Assembly (NCBI GenBank): GCA_964549475.1
Contig: CAZJXH010000020.1
Span: 1-23,780 of the forward strand
From: JBBQKF01 sp964549475
Lineage (GTDB): Bacteria > Bacillota > Clostridia > Saccharofermentanales > UBA5734
Direction of reading: 5' to 3'
DNA: 23,780 nucleotides
The translations under genes were made by a program, and so were the position numbers. The notes beneath the pieces are model-generated. The model did not search any database. It was not told the DNA's origin and was given only the letters and a program-made list of their open reading frames with translations. Position 1 is the first letter of the stretch, and each line of letters begins with the position of its first letter. Shown piece after piece: positions 1 to 7,243 of the stretch.

Positions 1-65
1 CCCATTAGTTGAGTAGCCGACCTCCCACAGCACCGTACGTACCGTTCGGTATACGACGCTTCCAA
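1..65 (-). mobile_element. Group II intron 3' end remnant (domain V, start of domain VI)
   Basis: Read on the minus strand, bases 60 to about 28 form a domain V-like hairpin. It has an AGC triad at the 5' base, a lower stem built on CGTA/TACG, a two-base CG bulge on the 3' side, an upper stem TACC/GGTA and a GAAC loop. This matches the domain V layout of bacterial group II introns such as Ll.LtrB. The segment GTGGGAGGTCGG and one arm of a domain VI-like stem follow and run off the left edge. No intron-encoded reverse transcriptase is found upstream of it (window positions 66-280, minus strand), so the intron is ORF-less or truncated. The upstream boundary cannot be placed. Confidence 0.7.
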
Positions 66-91
66 AGTTTATACGTTATTTCGCAATATAA

Positions 92-277
92 CATTCCGTG
101 AAACTGAGATATCCAGCACTTTTAATTAGATCGTTGGATAGGACTCTTAAAAGGACAGGGCTACTGTTGCAATATATAAAACATTTTATTATACTGAATA
201 GGAATAAGATAGATATGACCGAGGCCATGGTGGTGTTCAGCATCCTGCAGGGTTACAAAATGCAAAGGGAAGAGTAA
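92..277 (+). pseudogene. Possible 3' remnant of a coding gene (about 61 codons, no clear start)
   Basis: An open frame runs from after a TAA at 89-91 to a TAA at 275-277. Its last 20 codons, from the ATG at 215, use GC-rich codons and read MTEAMVVFSILQGYKMQREE, which looks like the tail of a real protein. The upstream part is AT-rich and has no convincing start or SD. Its stop lies 4 bases before the TTG start of the TetR gene and it overlaps that gene's SD. It could be a gene end cut off by the adjacent intron insertion, or a short leader peptide. I do not recognise the family. Confidence 0.2.
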
Positions 278-281
278 TATT

Positions 282-902
282 TTGAAATCGACTGACAAGA
301 GAATTGAAATTACCAAAGGAATGAAAACAAAGAGAAAAATTTATGAGGTTGCTGTAAAATTATTCGAGGAAAACGGCGTTGATCAAACAAGCGTAAATGA
401 AATTGTTAAAAAAGCCGGTATTTCCAAGGGGAACTTTTACATTTACTATAAATCAAAATTTTCTTTGATTGAGGAATATACCCAAAACCTTGATGTGAAT
501 TATGAGGAATATTTTACGAGTATCCCCGAAAACACTTCGGCTTCTGATACGATTCATTTAATGACGAGGAAGATCGCGCAGGTGCTTGTTAAAGATATCG
601 GCCATAATATTATTAAAAACAGCTACAGTGCGATGCTGTCATCAAAGATTGATTCTAAAATAATATTGAATTACGATCGACGTCTTCCCGAAATTTATAA
701 AAATCTTATCCTAAGAGGAATTCATGAAGGAGAATTTAAATCGATAACAGATGCCGATTCTTTTACGAAGCATTTTATGATCAGTATTCGAGGAGTGATA
801 TTTGACTGGTGTGTCTGTTCGTGCAGCTTTGATCTGGAAAAGGAACTGCTGGATCATACTGAATTATTGCTGGATGGACTTAAGGCAAAAAATTCTATTT
901 AG
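282..902 (+). CDS. TetR/AcrR family transcriptional regulator
   Basis: This is a 206-aa one-component DNA-binding regulator. The TetR N-terminal domain covers residues about 14-62, with the helix-turn-helix recognition segment ISKGNFYIYYKSK at 47-59, which is typical of the family. The C-terminal part (about 80-200) is the variable ligand/dimerisation domain and gives no clue to the ligand. The TTG at 282 is chosen because AGGGAAGAG sits about 7 bases upstream; the in-frame ATG at 321 has its purine run directly abutting it. The XRE regulator gene follows after 78 bases on the same strand. The target is unknown. The neighbouring threonine/glycine genes or the gene itself are possible by position only. 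Confidence 0.85.
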   Translation: MKSTDKRIEITKGMKTKRKIYEVAVKLFEENGVDQTSVNEIVKKAGISKGNFYIYYKSKFSLIEEYTQNLDVNYEEYFTSIPENTSASDTIHLMTRKIAQVLVKDIGHNIIKNSYSAMLSSKIDSKIILNYDRRLPEIYKNLILRGIHEGEFKSITDADSFTKHFMISIRGVIFDWCVCSCSFDLEKELLDHTELLLDGLKAKNSI

Positions 903-917
903 ATCGATTAATGGGCA

Positions 918-927
918 GTATAATATA
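918..927 (+). promoter_or_regulatory. Possible -10 element and operator half-site upstream of the XRE gene
   Basis: GTATAATATA at 918-927 contains a perfect TATAAT at 919-924. The same ten bases form one side of the 16-bp palindrome over the tdh promoter (4143-4158). No good -35 box is visible 16-18 bases upstream. The match may only reflect a shared -10 box, but it would also fit a regulator that binds both sites. Confidence 0.3.
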
Positions 928-980
928 GGAAGCAGATATATAACAACAGATTTATATAAAGAATAACAACGCAGAGTATA

Positions 981-1568
981 ATGAGTAAAAAAGAAAGCAG
1001 TAGAAAAATGAGTGCAGGGCAACCTCCTTTGATTGGAAAAAACATTTTCAATGAGCGAAAAAACAGGAAAATGAGTCTTGATGATCTCGCAAGGCGTTCG
1101 GGCGTCTCCAAATCCATGCTTTCCCAGATTGAACAGGATAAGACCAATCCAACGATTATCACCGCATGGAAAATCGCTAAAGCGCTTGGCCTGACAATAG
1201 AAGACCTGATGGAGTCCGACGGGAGCAGCATGATCGAGGTCATCCGGTGCAATGACGCACCGATGATTTATTCCGAAGACAAGCTCTGCCAGATACGGAT
1301 CGACTCCCCGATGCATATGACGGACAGTCTCGAGCTTTATCATATGATTTTCAAAGCGGGCGGCAAGAACATCTCCAAACCCCATTTTGTCAATGCGGAG
1401 GAATTCCTCACGGTGATAGAAGGATGCATCAAAGTCACTTCCGGAGATTGCACCACCATTCTTCAGAAGGGCGATACCGCGAGATACAAGGCGGATGTCG
1501 AGCATTCGATCGAAAATGTGAACGAGGCTGTCTCGGAAGCCACCCTGGTGGTATGGTATCCGAAATAG
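981..1568 (+). CDS. XRE-family regulator with C-terminal cupin domain
   Basis: This 195-aa protein has an HTH_3/XRE domain at about 19-77, with recognition helix region GVSKSMLSQIEQDKTNPT. A small cupin-type sensor barrel follows at about 118-195, with blocks HFVNAEEFLTVIEG and GDTARYKADVEHSIEN. The XRE-cupin architecture is common in regulators of amino-acid and polyamine metabolism, in which the cupin senses a small molecule. The gene is convergent with kbl, 94 bases apart, so control of the threonine/glycine genes is a reasonable inference but is not shown. The SD before the ATG at 981 is weak. The in-frame ATG at 1008 also works and would drop a charged tail of nine residues. Confidence 0.88.
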   Translation: MSKKESSRKMSAGQPPLIGKNIFNERKNRKMSLDDLARRSGVSKSMLSQIEQDKTNPTIITAWKIAKALGLTIEDLMESDGSSMIEVIRCNDAPMIYSEDKLCQIRIDSPMHMTDSLELYHMIFKAGGKNISKPHFVNAEEFLTVIEGCIKVTSGDCTTILQKGDTARYKADVEHSIENVNEAVSEATLVVWYPK

Positions 1569-1662
1569 CCCCGATATGGCGTTTTTTATTATTACATTTT
1601 TTACTTATTCAGCAGCCCCTGATAATAAACGATATCCCGTCGGATTTCTGTTTTTTCTGCGC

Positions 1663-2838
1663 TTATTTTAATCGAACTTCTTGAAAGGCCTTTATCGCGA
1701 TGTCCAGGTCTTCTTTGGAGTGAGCCGCCGATATCTGCGTCCGGATCCTTGCTTTGCCCATGGGAACGACCGGGTAGAAAAATCCGACCACATAAACCCC
1801 TTTTTCGAACATCCGAGCCGCCATTTCCTGTGCCAGAACAGCCTCTCCCAGCATGATCGGAACAATCGGGTGAACCCCCTCACGGATTATAAAGCCGGTG
1901 CGGGCCATTTCCTGGCGGAAATAGCGGGTGTTTTCTTCCAGCCTGTCCCGATATTCGGTTGTTGAAGTCAGCAGCTCCAGTACCTTCAAGGATGCATAAG
2001 CGATAGACGGTGCGAGAGTATTGGAAAAAAGATAAGGCCTTGACCGCTGCCTTAACAGATGAATCAATTCTTTCCTGCCGCTGGTATATCCGCCGCTTGC
2101 TCCTCCCAGAGCCTTGCCAAGGGTTCCGGTGATGATATCCACGCGCCCTTCAACCCCGCAGTATTCGGGGGTGCCTCTGCCGAATTTGCCCATAAATCCA
2201 ACCGCATGGCTGTCATCCACCATGACCATGGCATCATACCGGTCGGCCAGATCACAGATTCCTTTCAAGTTTGCAATCACTCCATCCATGGAGAACACGC
2301 CATCCGTTGCAATCAGGCGAAAACGCGAATTCCTGGCTTCTTTCAGTTTTTGTTCCAGATCCTCCATGTCGTTGTTCTTGTAACGGAAACGCGATGCTTT
2401 GCATAGCCGGATACCGTCGATGATGCTTGCATGGTTGAGCTCGTCGCTGATCACCGCATCCTGCTCGTTCAGCAGCGTTTCGAACAGCCCGCCGTTCGCA
2501 TCGAAGCAGGATGTGTAGAGAATCGTATCCTCGGTGCCGAGAAATTCCGAAAGTTTCGCCTCCAGCTCTTTGTGGACATCCTGTGTGCCGCAGATGAAGC
2601 GGACGGAAGAGAGTCCGTATCCAAGCCTATCATAGCTTTCACGGGCTGCGGCAATCACATCCGGATGGTTGGCAAGTCCCAGGTAATTATTCGCACACAG
2701 GTTCAGGATGCCTTTTCGTTCTCCCACCGTGATGTGTGCGCCCTGCGGTCCGGTCAGAACACTTTCTTTTTTATAAAGGCCGCTCTTTTTAATACTTTCC
2801 AGTTCTGAGACATAAAATCCATATGCATTTTCAAACAT
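1663..2838 (-). CDS. kbl: Glycine C-acetyltransferase (2-amino-3-ketobutyrate CoA ligase)
   Basis: The enzyme cleaves 2-amino-3-oxobutyrate with CoA to glycine and acetyl-CoA, the second step of threonine breakdown after Tdh. The protein is 391 aa, close to the 398 aa of the E. coli enzyme, and belongs to the alpha-oxoamine synthase PLP family. Visible family features are NLCANNYLGLANHP (46-59), the VDDSHAVG motif (207-214) and the PLP lysine K242 in GTLGKALGGASGGY. The ATG is preceded by AAGGAGG with 5 bases between. tdh lies 234 bases upstream on the same strand, separated by a 95-bp tandem repeat. No clear terminator is seen in the 94 bases shared with the convergent XRE gene. 8-Amino-7-oxononanoate synthase is the main alternative by homology, but the tdh neighbour settles it. 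Confidence 0.95.
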   Translation of the reverse strand: MFENAYGFYVSELESIKKSGLYKKESVLTGPQGAHITVGERKGILNLCANNYLGLANHPDVIAAARESYDRLGYGLSSVRFICGTQDVHKELEAKLSEFLGTEDTILYTSCFDANGGLFETLLNEQDAVISDELNHASIIDGIRLCKASRFRYKNNDMEDLEQKLKEARNSRFRLIATDGVFSMDGVIANLKGICDLADRYDAMVMVDDSHAVGFMGKFGRGTPEYCGVEGRVDIITGTLGKALGGASGGYTSGRKELIHLLRQRSRPYLFSNTLAPSIAYASLKVLELLTSTTEYRDRLEENTRYFRQEMARTGFIIREGVHPIVPIMLGEAVLAQEMAARMFEKGVYVVGFFYPVVPMGKARIRTQISAAHSKEDLDIAIKAFQEVRLK

Positions 2839-2841
2839 AAC

Positions 2842-3041
2842 TTTCCTCCTTAAATAAATAAATTGCAGGGGAGGAGCATTTCACTCACTTTTCAAGAAAT
2901 GCCCCAACGCTTCACTCGAGTTTAGAAAGAAGCGTTTTTCCTCCTTAAATAAATAAATTGCAGGGGAGGAGCATTTCACTCACTTTTCAAGAAATGCCCC
3001 AACGCTTCACTCGAGTTTAGAAAGAAGCGTTTTTCCTCCTT
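2842..3041 (-). repeat. 95-bp direct tandem repeat (two full copies plus a 10-base third start) in the tdh-kbl gap
   Basis: The period is 95 bases (for example CCTCC at 2845, 2940 and 3035) and the two copies look identical. On the transcribed minus strand each unit carries AAGGAGG, then a hairpin with AACGCTTC/GAAGCGTT arms, then a second hairpin pairing GGGGCATTTC with GAAATGCTCC, then an AT-rich stretch leading to the next AAGGAGG. The last AAGGAGG, at about 2845-2851, is the SD of kbl. The kbl leader therefore contains three SD copies and four hairpins. Identical copies imply a recent duplication or active maintenance. Confidence 0.93.
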
Positions 3042-3072
3042 CGTTTATCAATTCTGAATAGGGAACAAGAAA

Positions 3073-4098
3073 TCAAATCCAATCAAGAATCACTTTGCCG
3101 GAATTACCGGAAGCCATCACTTCGAATGCCTCCTGGTAATCGGTATAATGAAAGCGATGCGTGACAACCGGCGAAATATCCAGACCGGACTGCAGCATGA
3201 CAGTCATCTTATACCAGGTCTCATACATTTCGCGTCCGTAAATCCCGCGCAGGGTCAGTCCGTTAAACACAATTTTGTCCCAGTCCACGGTGGTTCCGGG
3301 ACTTTGAATTCCCAGAAGCGCAATCTTGCCGCCATGACTCATGACATCGATCATGCTGTTCAGGGCGCTGCCGTTGCCGGACATTTCCAGTCCCACATCG
3401 AAGCCCTCTTTCATTTCAAGGCTTTTCATAACCGATTCGATGGAATCGGTTATTGTATTGACGGCACAGGTAACCCCCATCTTCTTTGCCAGATCAAGTC
3501 GATAGGGATTCACATCGGTAATCACAACATGCCTTGCTCCCGCATGCCGGACCACAGCGGCGGCCATCAGGCCAATCGGACCCGCGCCTGTGATCAGGAC
3601 ATCTTCGCCAAGAACGTTAAAAGCAAGTGCGGTATGCACCGCATTGCCGAACGGGTCAAAATAGCTGAACTGCTCCATCGGAATGGAAGGATCGCAATGC
3701 CAGACATTCGTAACGGGAATCGAGAGATATTCGGCGAACGCCCCTTGCCGGTTCACTCCGACGCCGCTGGTGCTCATACAGAGATGACGTCTGCCGGCCA
3801 GACAGTTTCTGCAGCGGCCGCAGACAATATGCCCCTCGCCTGACACCATATCTCCGATCTTCAAATCCTGCACATTGCTGCCCAGGGCTTCGACAGTCCC
3901 CACATATTCATGACCGATCACCATGGGGATGGGAATGGTTTTCTGGGCCCATTCATTCCATTTATAGATATGGATGTCTGTACCACAGATGGCGGTTTTA
4001 TGGACTTTGATCAATACATCATTGATACCGGGTTCGGGAATGGCGACATCATCCATCCAGATTCCGGGTTTGGAGTATTTTTTTACCAGTGCTTTCAA
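3073..4098 (-). CDS. tdh: L-threonine 3-dehydrogenase
   Basis: The enzyme oxidises L-threonine with NAD+ to 2-amino-3-oxobutyrate, the substrate of Kbl encoded just downstream. It is a zinc medium-chain dehydrogenase. Catalytic zinc residues C38 and H63-E64 (AICGTDIHI, IGHEYVG), structural zinc cysteines C93, C96, C99 and C107, and the nucleotide motif GAGPIG at 171-176 are all visible. With the TTG at 4098 the protein is 341 aa, the same length as E. coli Tdh, and begins MKALVKKYSKPGIWMDDV. AGGGGG lies about 6 bases before this TTG. The more upstream TTG at 4116 would add six unlikely residues and swallow the SD. The gene has its own promoter at 4152-4179. Confidence 0.96.
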   Translation of the reverse strand: MKALVKKYSKPGIWMDDVAIPEPGINDVLIKVHKTAICGTDIHIYKWNEWAQKTIPIPMVIGHEYVGTVEALGSNVQDLKIGDMVSGEGHIVCGRCRNCLAGRRHLCMSTSGVGVNRQGAFAEYLSIPVTNVWHCDPSIPMEQFSYFDPFGNAVHTALAFNVLGEDVLITGAGPIGLMAAAVVRHAGARHVVITDVNPYRLDLAKKMGVTCAVNTITDSIESVMKSLEMKEGFDVGLEMSGNGSALNSMIDVMSHGGKIALLGIQSPGTTVDWDKIVFNGLTLRGIYGREMYETWYKMTVMLQSGLDISPVVTHRFHYTDYQEAFEVMASGNSGKVILDWI

Positions 4099-4142
4099 AA
4101 GAATCCCCCTCTGCAAACAAATTGCAATATATTGAACATATT

Positions 4143-4158
4143 GTATAATATATTATAC
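4143..4158. promoter_or_regulatory. 16-bp perfect palindrome over the tdh -10 box (putative operator)
   Basis: GTATAATATATTATAC is its own reverse complement and covers the -10 hexamer, so a bound protein would block RNA polymerase. A second, 10-bp palindrome CAATATATTG lies at 4125-4134, just inside the leader. The cognate regulator is unknown; the TetR and XRE/cupin genes of this window are candidates. Because the sequence is only A/T plus one terminal G/C pair, chance palindromy is a real alternative. Confidence 0.45.
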
Positions 4159-4179
4159 TTCCCATTTTATCATTGTCAA
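4152..4179 (-). promoter_or_regulatory. SigA-type promoter of tdh-kbl
   Basis: On the minus strand TTGACA (4179-4174) and TATAAT (4157-4152), both perfect consensus hexamers, are separated by 16 bases. The predicted start of transcription is near 4145, giving a leader of about 47 bases before the tdh TTG. This separates tdh-kbl from the riboswitch-controlled gcv-sda operon, although read-through from sdaAA is possible because no good terminator is visible at 4180-4245. Confidence 0.8.
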
Positions 4180-4245
4180 TACAAAAATGCTTTTATTAAA
4201 GAAGGAAAAATCTTTTTCGTCAAGAAATAGATGAAATGATTATTT

Positions 4246-5118
4246 TTAAGACTTAAAAATATCACGACCGATCTTCCTGCCGGTTTTCGTCGCAGCGATA
4301 CCGCCCAATGCGGTCTCACGCAGTTCCATGGGCAGCAGTTTTCCCACCCGGTACATCGCCTCGATGACTTCATCCGGCGGAATGACGCTGCGCATGCCTG
4401 CTAATGCAAGGTCCGCGGAAAGAAGCGCATTGACTGCCTGGGAAGCGTTCCGCTGGGCACAGGGGGTCTGTACGAGACCTGCCACCGGGTCGCATACAAG
4501 CCCCATGACATTCATTAATGCAAGACTGCTTGCATGAATCGCGGCTTCGGGGGTTCCTCCGGCCATCTCGACCGCTGCCGCTGCCGCCATGGCTGCCGCC
4601 ACGCCGCATTCTGCCTGGCATCCGCCCTTGGCGCCGGACACGGTTGCGTTTTCCATGATTACCGCACCGATGCCGGATGCGGTCAGCAGACCTTGCAAGG
4701 TTTGTTCCAAAGAGAGGTTTGATTTTTCACGAAGCCCGATCAGGACCGCCGGTAAAATGCCGCAAGCCCCTGCGGTTGGAGCGGCGCAGATCTTGCCCAT
4801 GGAAGCGTTGACTTCGCTGCAAGAAAGCGCCAGTGCCATCACATGGTTGAGAAAACCGCCGCAAAGGCTGTTATCCGACTGTGCATAAGCATTTTGCGGC
4901 GCACTGATGCCGGAAATAAGATTGCCGGCCGTCGGAAGGGGCTGGGAAAAGGCTTTGACTGCCGATTTTTCCATAACTCGAAATCTTTTTTGCAATTTTA
5001 GCATCACTTCCTGTTCGGTCAACTCCGTCAGTTTCATTTCATTGTCAAGAACAATGCGCCATAAGGGAACGTGCTGTTCGGAGGAAAGCGATAAAAGATC
5101 TGACAAATGGTGGTACAT
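4246..5118 (-). CDS. sdaAA: L-serine dehydratase, iron-sulfur-dependent, alpha subunit
   Basis: With SdaAB this forms the oxygen-sensitive [4Fe-4S] L-serine deaminase that makes pyruvate and ammonia. The protein is 290 aa, usual for the separate alpha subunit of Firmicutes. Family blocks seen are GKICAAPTAGACGILPA (109-125), AKGGCQAECG (163-172) and CDPVAGLVQTPCAQRN (209-224); their conserved cysteines are candidate cluster ligands. The ATG at 5118 follows the SdaAB stop by two bases and its SD (AGGAGG) lies inside the end of sdaAB, so the subunits are translationally coupled. An AT-rich inverted repeat covers the stop codon (about 4240-4258), but it is not followed by a clear U-tract. Confidence 0.95.
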   Translation of the reverse strand: MYHHLSDLLSLSSEQHVPLWRIVLDNEMKLTELTEQEVMLKLQKRFRVMEKSAVKAFSQPLPTAGNLISGISAPQNAYAQSDNSLCGGFLNHVMALALSCSEVNASMGKICAAPTAGACGILPAVLIGLREKSNLSLEQTLQGLLTASGIGAVIMENATVSGAKGGCQAECGVAAAMAAAAAVEMAGGTPEAAIHASSLALMNVMGLVCDPVAGLVQTPCAQRNASQAVNALLSADLALAGMRSVIPPDEVIEAMYRVGKLLPMELRETALGGIAATKTGRKIGRDIFKS

Positions 5119-5120
5119 TT

Positions 5121-5798
5121 CTATTCCTCCTGTCTGTTGATGTTGATGGCCTGCACACGGAGCACATGCTCGACGTTCAGAATTTGCCGGACCACTTCGT
5201 CGGAAAGAGGACCATCGGTTTCGATGATGCAGAAAGCAAGATCGTCTTTTGCTGTTCGACTCACCTTCATTCCCCCGATATTGATGCTGTGATTGGCAAG
5301 TACACGGGAAACATCGCTGACAACACCGCTTTTGTCTTTCTGGCTGATTACCAGGGCAGAGGACTCCGCAGTGAATTCGGTATCAAACCCATTGATTCTG
5401 GTAATCAGAATCTGTCCTCCTCCAATGGAAGAACCGATGATTTCACTTGTGCATCCGTCGTTCATGGTAAAGGTCATTCGGACAGAATTCTCATGCATGC
5501 CTTCCAGGTCTGTCTCATAGAAATCATAGCCAAGCCCGGCGGCCTCCGCCAGGGCGAAAGAATCCGCAAGACGTTCGTCGTGCTCGTAAAAACCCAGGGC
5601 ACCTGCGACAAGAGCACGGTCGGTTCCATGTCCCTTATAGGTTTTTGCAAATGATCCGTAAAGGCCAAAGGAGACATGAGTGTACGGCTTGTTCACAATA
5701 AGCCGGGCGATCCGTGCCAGCTTGGCCGCACCGGCGGTGTGGGAACTGGATGGCCCGATCATGACAGGGCCGATCACACTAAAAATACTGATGACCAA
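5121..5798 (-). CDS. sdaAB: L-serine dehydratase, iron-sulfur-dependent, beta subunit (ACT domain)
   Basis: This is the 225-aa partner of SdaAA. The N-terminal part carries GPSSSHTAGAAKLARIAR (15-32), the hallmark of the SDH beta domain. The C-terminal part, about 147-219, is an ACT domain (SALVISQKDKSGVVSDVSRV, HSINIGGMKVSR), which in this family is a regulatory or interaction module. The start is a TTG: AAGGGAGGG lies 7 bases upstream, overlapping the gcvPB stop codon, so coupling to gcvPB is likely. Its place inside the glycine-riboswitch operon suggests that serine formed from glycine and methylene-THF is drained to pyruvate when glycine is plentiful. Confidence 0.95.
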   Translation of the reverse strand: MVISIFSVIGPVMIGPSSSHTAGAAKLARIARLIVNKPYTHVSFGLYGSFAKTYKGHGTDRALVAGALGFYEHDERLADSFALAEAAGLGYDFYETDLEGMHENSVRMTFTMNDGCTSEIIGSSIGGGQILITRINGFDTEFTAESSALVISQKDKSGVVSDVSRVLANHSINIGGMKVSRTAKDDLAFCIIETDGPLSDEVVRQILNVEHVLRVQAININRQEE

Positions 5799-5812
5799 TT
5801 TTCGTCCCTCCC

Positions 5813-7243
5813 TTAAAACGGGTATCTCAATCGGGGGTTTCTTGCCGCACCCACTTCATCCAAACGGCGGACCGGAGTTGTCACCGGCGCATCATGCAGC
5901 GATTGCGGATTGGAAAGTGCCTGTTCGAAGACTTCGCGAAAAACAGCCACAGCCTCGTCCAGGGTCTCTTTTGACTCAGTTTCCGTCGGTTCGACCATGA
6001 GTGCCTCATGGACAAGAAGCGGGAAATACATTGTCGGTGGATGCATGCCATGATCCAGCAGCGTTTTCGCGATATCCATCGCCGAAACGCCCTTTTCATT
6101 CTTGAGCCGCTCCATCGTCATGACAAATTCATGCATGCAAATGCCGTCGTATGCCATGTCGTACACGTCGCCAAGCTGCCCTTTCATATAGTTCGCATTC
6201 AGAACGGCGTTCTGTGAAGCCTCCCGGATCCCTTCCTGTCCCAGTGTAAGGATATAGGCCAATGCGCGGACAACCACCAGGAAATTGCCGTAAAAAGCCT
6301 TAACTGAACCGATGCTGCTGGCGGATGTCTCCAACGCAAATCCGTTTTTTGTCTTGACAGGATGCGGATCGGGTAAAAATCCGCTTAAAAAGCGCTTGCA
6401 TCCGACAGGTCCTGAACCGGGTCCGCCGCCGCCATGCGGTGTGGAGAACGTTTTATGCAGATTCAGATGGATGACATCAAAACCCATGTCACCCGGGCGG
6501 ACGACGCCCATGATCGCGTTGAGATTCGCTCCGTCATAATAATTCAAACCGCCTGCTTCGTGGACGATCCGGGTGATCTCAAGGATATTGCTGTCAAAGA
6601 TGCCAACCGTATTCGGATTAGTCAGCATCAGCCCGGCTGTATCATCGCCAACCACGGCGCGCAGTTGTTCCAGATCGATGCATCCATTCCGGTCGGAAGG
6701 AATGTTGATGACCGTGAAATTCGCCATCGCGGCGGAAGCAGGATTGGTTCCATGAGCAGAATCCGGTACGATGATTTTCGTTCGTTTTGTATCGCCTTTT
6801 GCCTTGTGATATGCCTTGATCAGCAGCAGCCCGGTGAATTCGCCCTGTGCGCCTGCCGCCGGCTGCAGGGTGATGGCATCCATTCCGGTGATTTCACAGA
6901 GATATTTCTCTGCGAGGGTGAGAACCTCCAGACAGCCTTGCACGGTATGTGCCGGCTGCAGCGGATGGATTCTCGTGAATTTGTTCCATGCGGCGATCTC
7001 TTCGTTTATTCTGGGATTATATTTCATTGTACAGGAACCGAGCGGATAAAATCCGTCGTTGATGCCGAATGTGCGTTTTACAAGAGAGGTGTAATGGCGG
7101 CTGATATCGATTTCTGCGATCTGTGGGAGACGCAGTTCTTTTTTTCGTGCCTGCTGCTCGGGGAGGGCAAGCGATTCCACATCGCATGGAGGGAGGATCG
7201 AGCAGCCCCTGCCGGGTTTGCTTTTTTCAAAAATCAGTTTCAT
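5813..7243 (-). CDS. gcvPB: Glycine dehydrogenase (decarboxylating) subunit 2
   Basis: This is the PLP-carrying half of the split P-protein of the glycine cleavage system. It decarboxylates glycine and loads the aminomethyl group on lipoyl-GcvH. From the ATG at 7243 it has 476 aa. Family features are FYPLGSCTMKYNPRIN (65-80), DSAHGTNPAS (161-170), YYDGANLNAIMG (235-246) and the PLP lysine K264 in NLHKTFSTPHGGGGPG. The ATG at 7243 overlaps the gcvPA stop in the classic ATGA arrangement and has AAGGAGG 10 bases upstream. The ATG at 7252 lies almost on the SD and is less likely. Confidence 0.96.
   Translation of the reverse strand: MKLIFEKSKPGRGCSILPPCDVESLALPEQQARKKELRLPQIAEIDISRHYTSLVKRTFGINDGFYPLGSCTMKYNPRINEEIAAWNKFTRIHPLQPAHTVQGCLEVLTLAEKYLCEITGMDAITLQPAAGAQGEFTGLLLIKAYHKAKGDTKRTKIIVPDSAHGTNPASAAMANFTVINIPSDRNGCIDLEQLRAVVGDDTAGLMLTNPNTVGIFDSNILEITRIVHEAGGLNYYDGANLNAIMGVVRPGDMGFDVIHLNLHKTFSTPHGGGGPGSGPVGCKRFLSGFLPDPHPVKTKNGFALETSASSIGSVKAFYGNFLVVVRALAYILTLGQEGIREASQNAVLNANYMKGQLGDVYDMAYDGICMHEFVMTMERLKNEKGVSAMDIAKTLLDHGMHPPTMYFPLLVHEALMVEPTETESKETLDEAVAVFREVFEQALSNPQSLHDAPVTTPVRRLDEVGAARNPRLRYPF

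Noticed and set aside
864..1505. 213-codon minus-strand frame opposite the TetR end and XRE gene
   Set aside because: The XRE/cupin protein on the plus strand is clearly recognisable. This frame has no SD and no recognisable domain.
2842..3041. CRISPR-like array
   Set aside because: The repeat unit is 95 bases with no separate variable spacers and only two copies. It is a plain tandem duplication.
4096..4116. TTG at 4116 as tdh start
   Set aside because: It would place the SD inside the coding region and add six residues not found in Tdh. The TTG at 4098 gives the standard 341-aa protein.
4237..4260. Terminator after sdaAA
   Set aside because: The inverted repeat is almost pure A/T, spans the stop codon and lacks a following U-tract. 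It would be a weak terminator at best.
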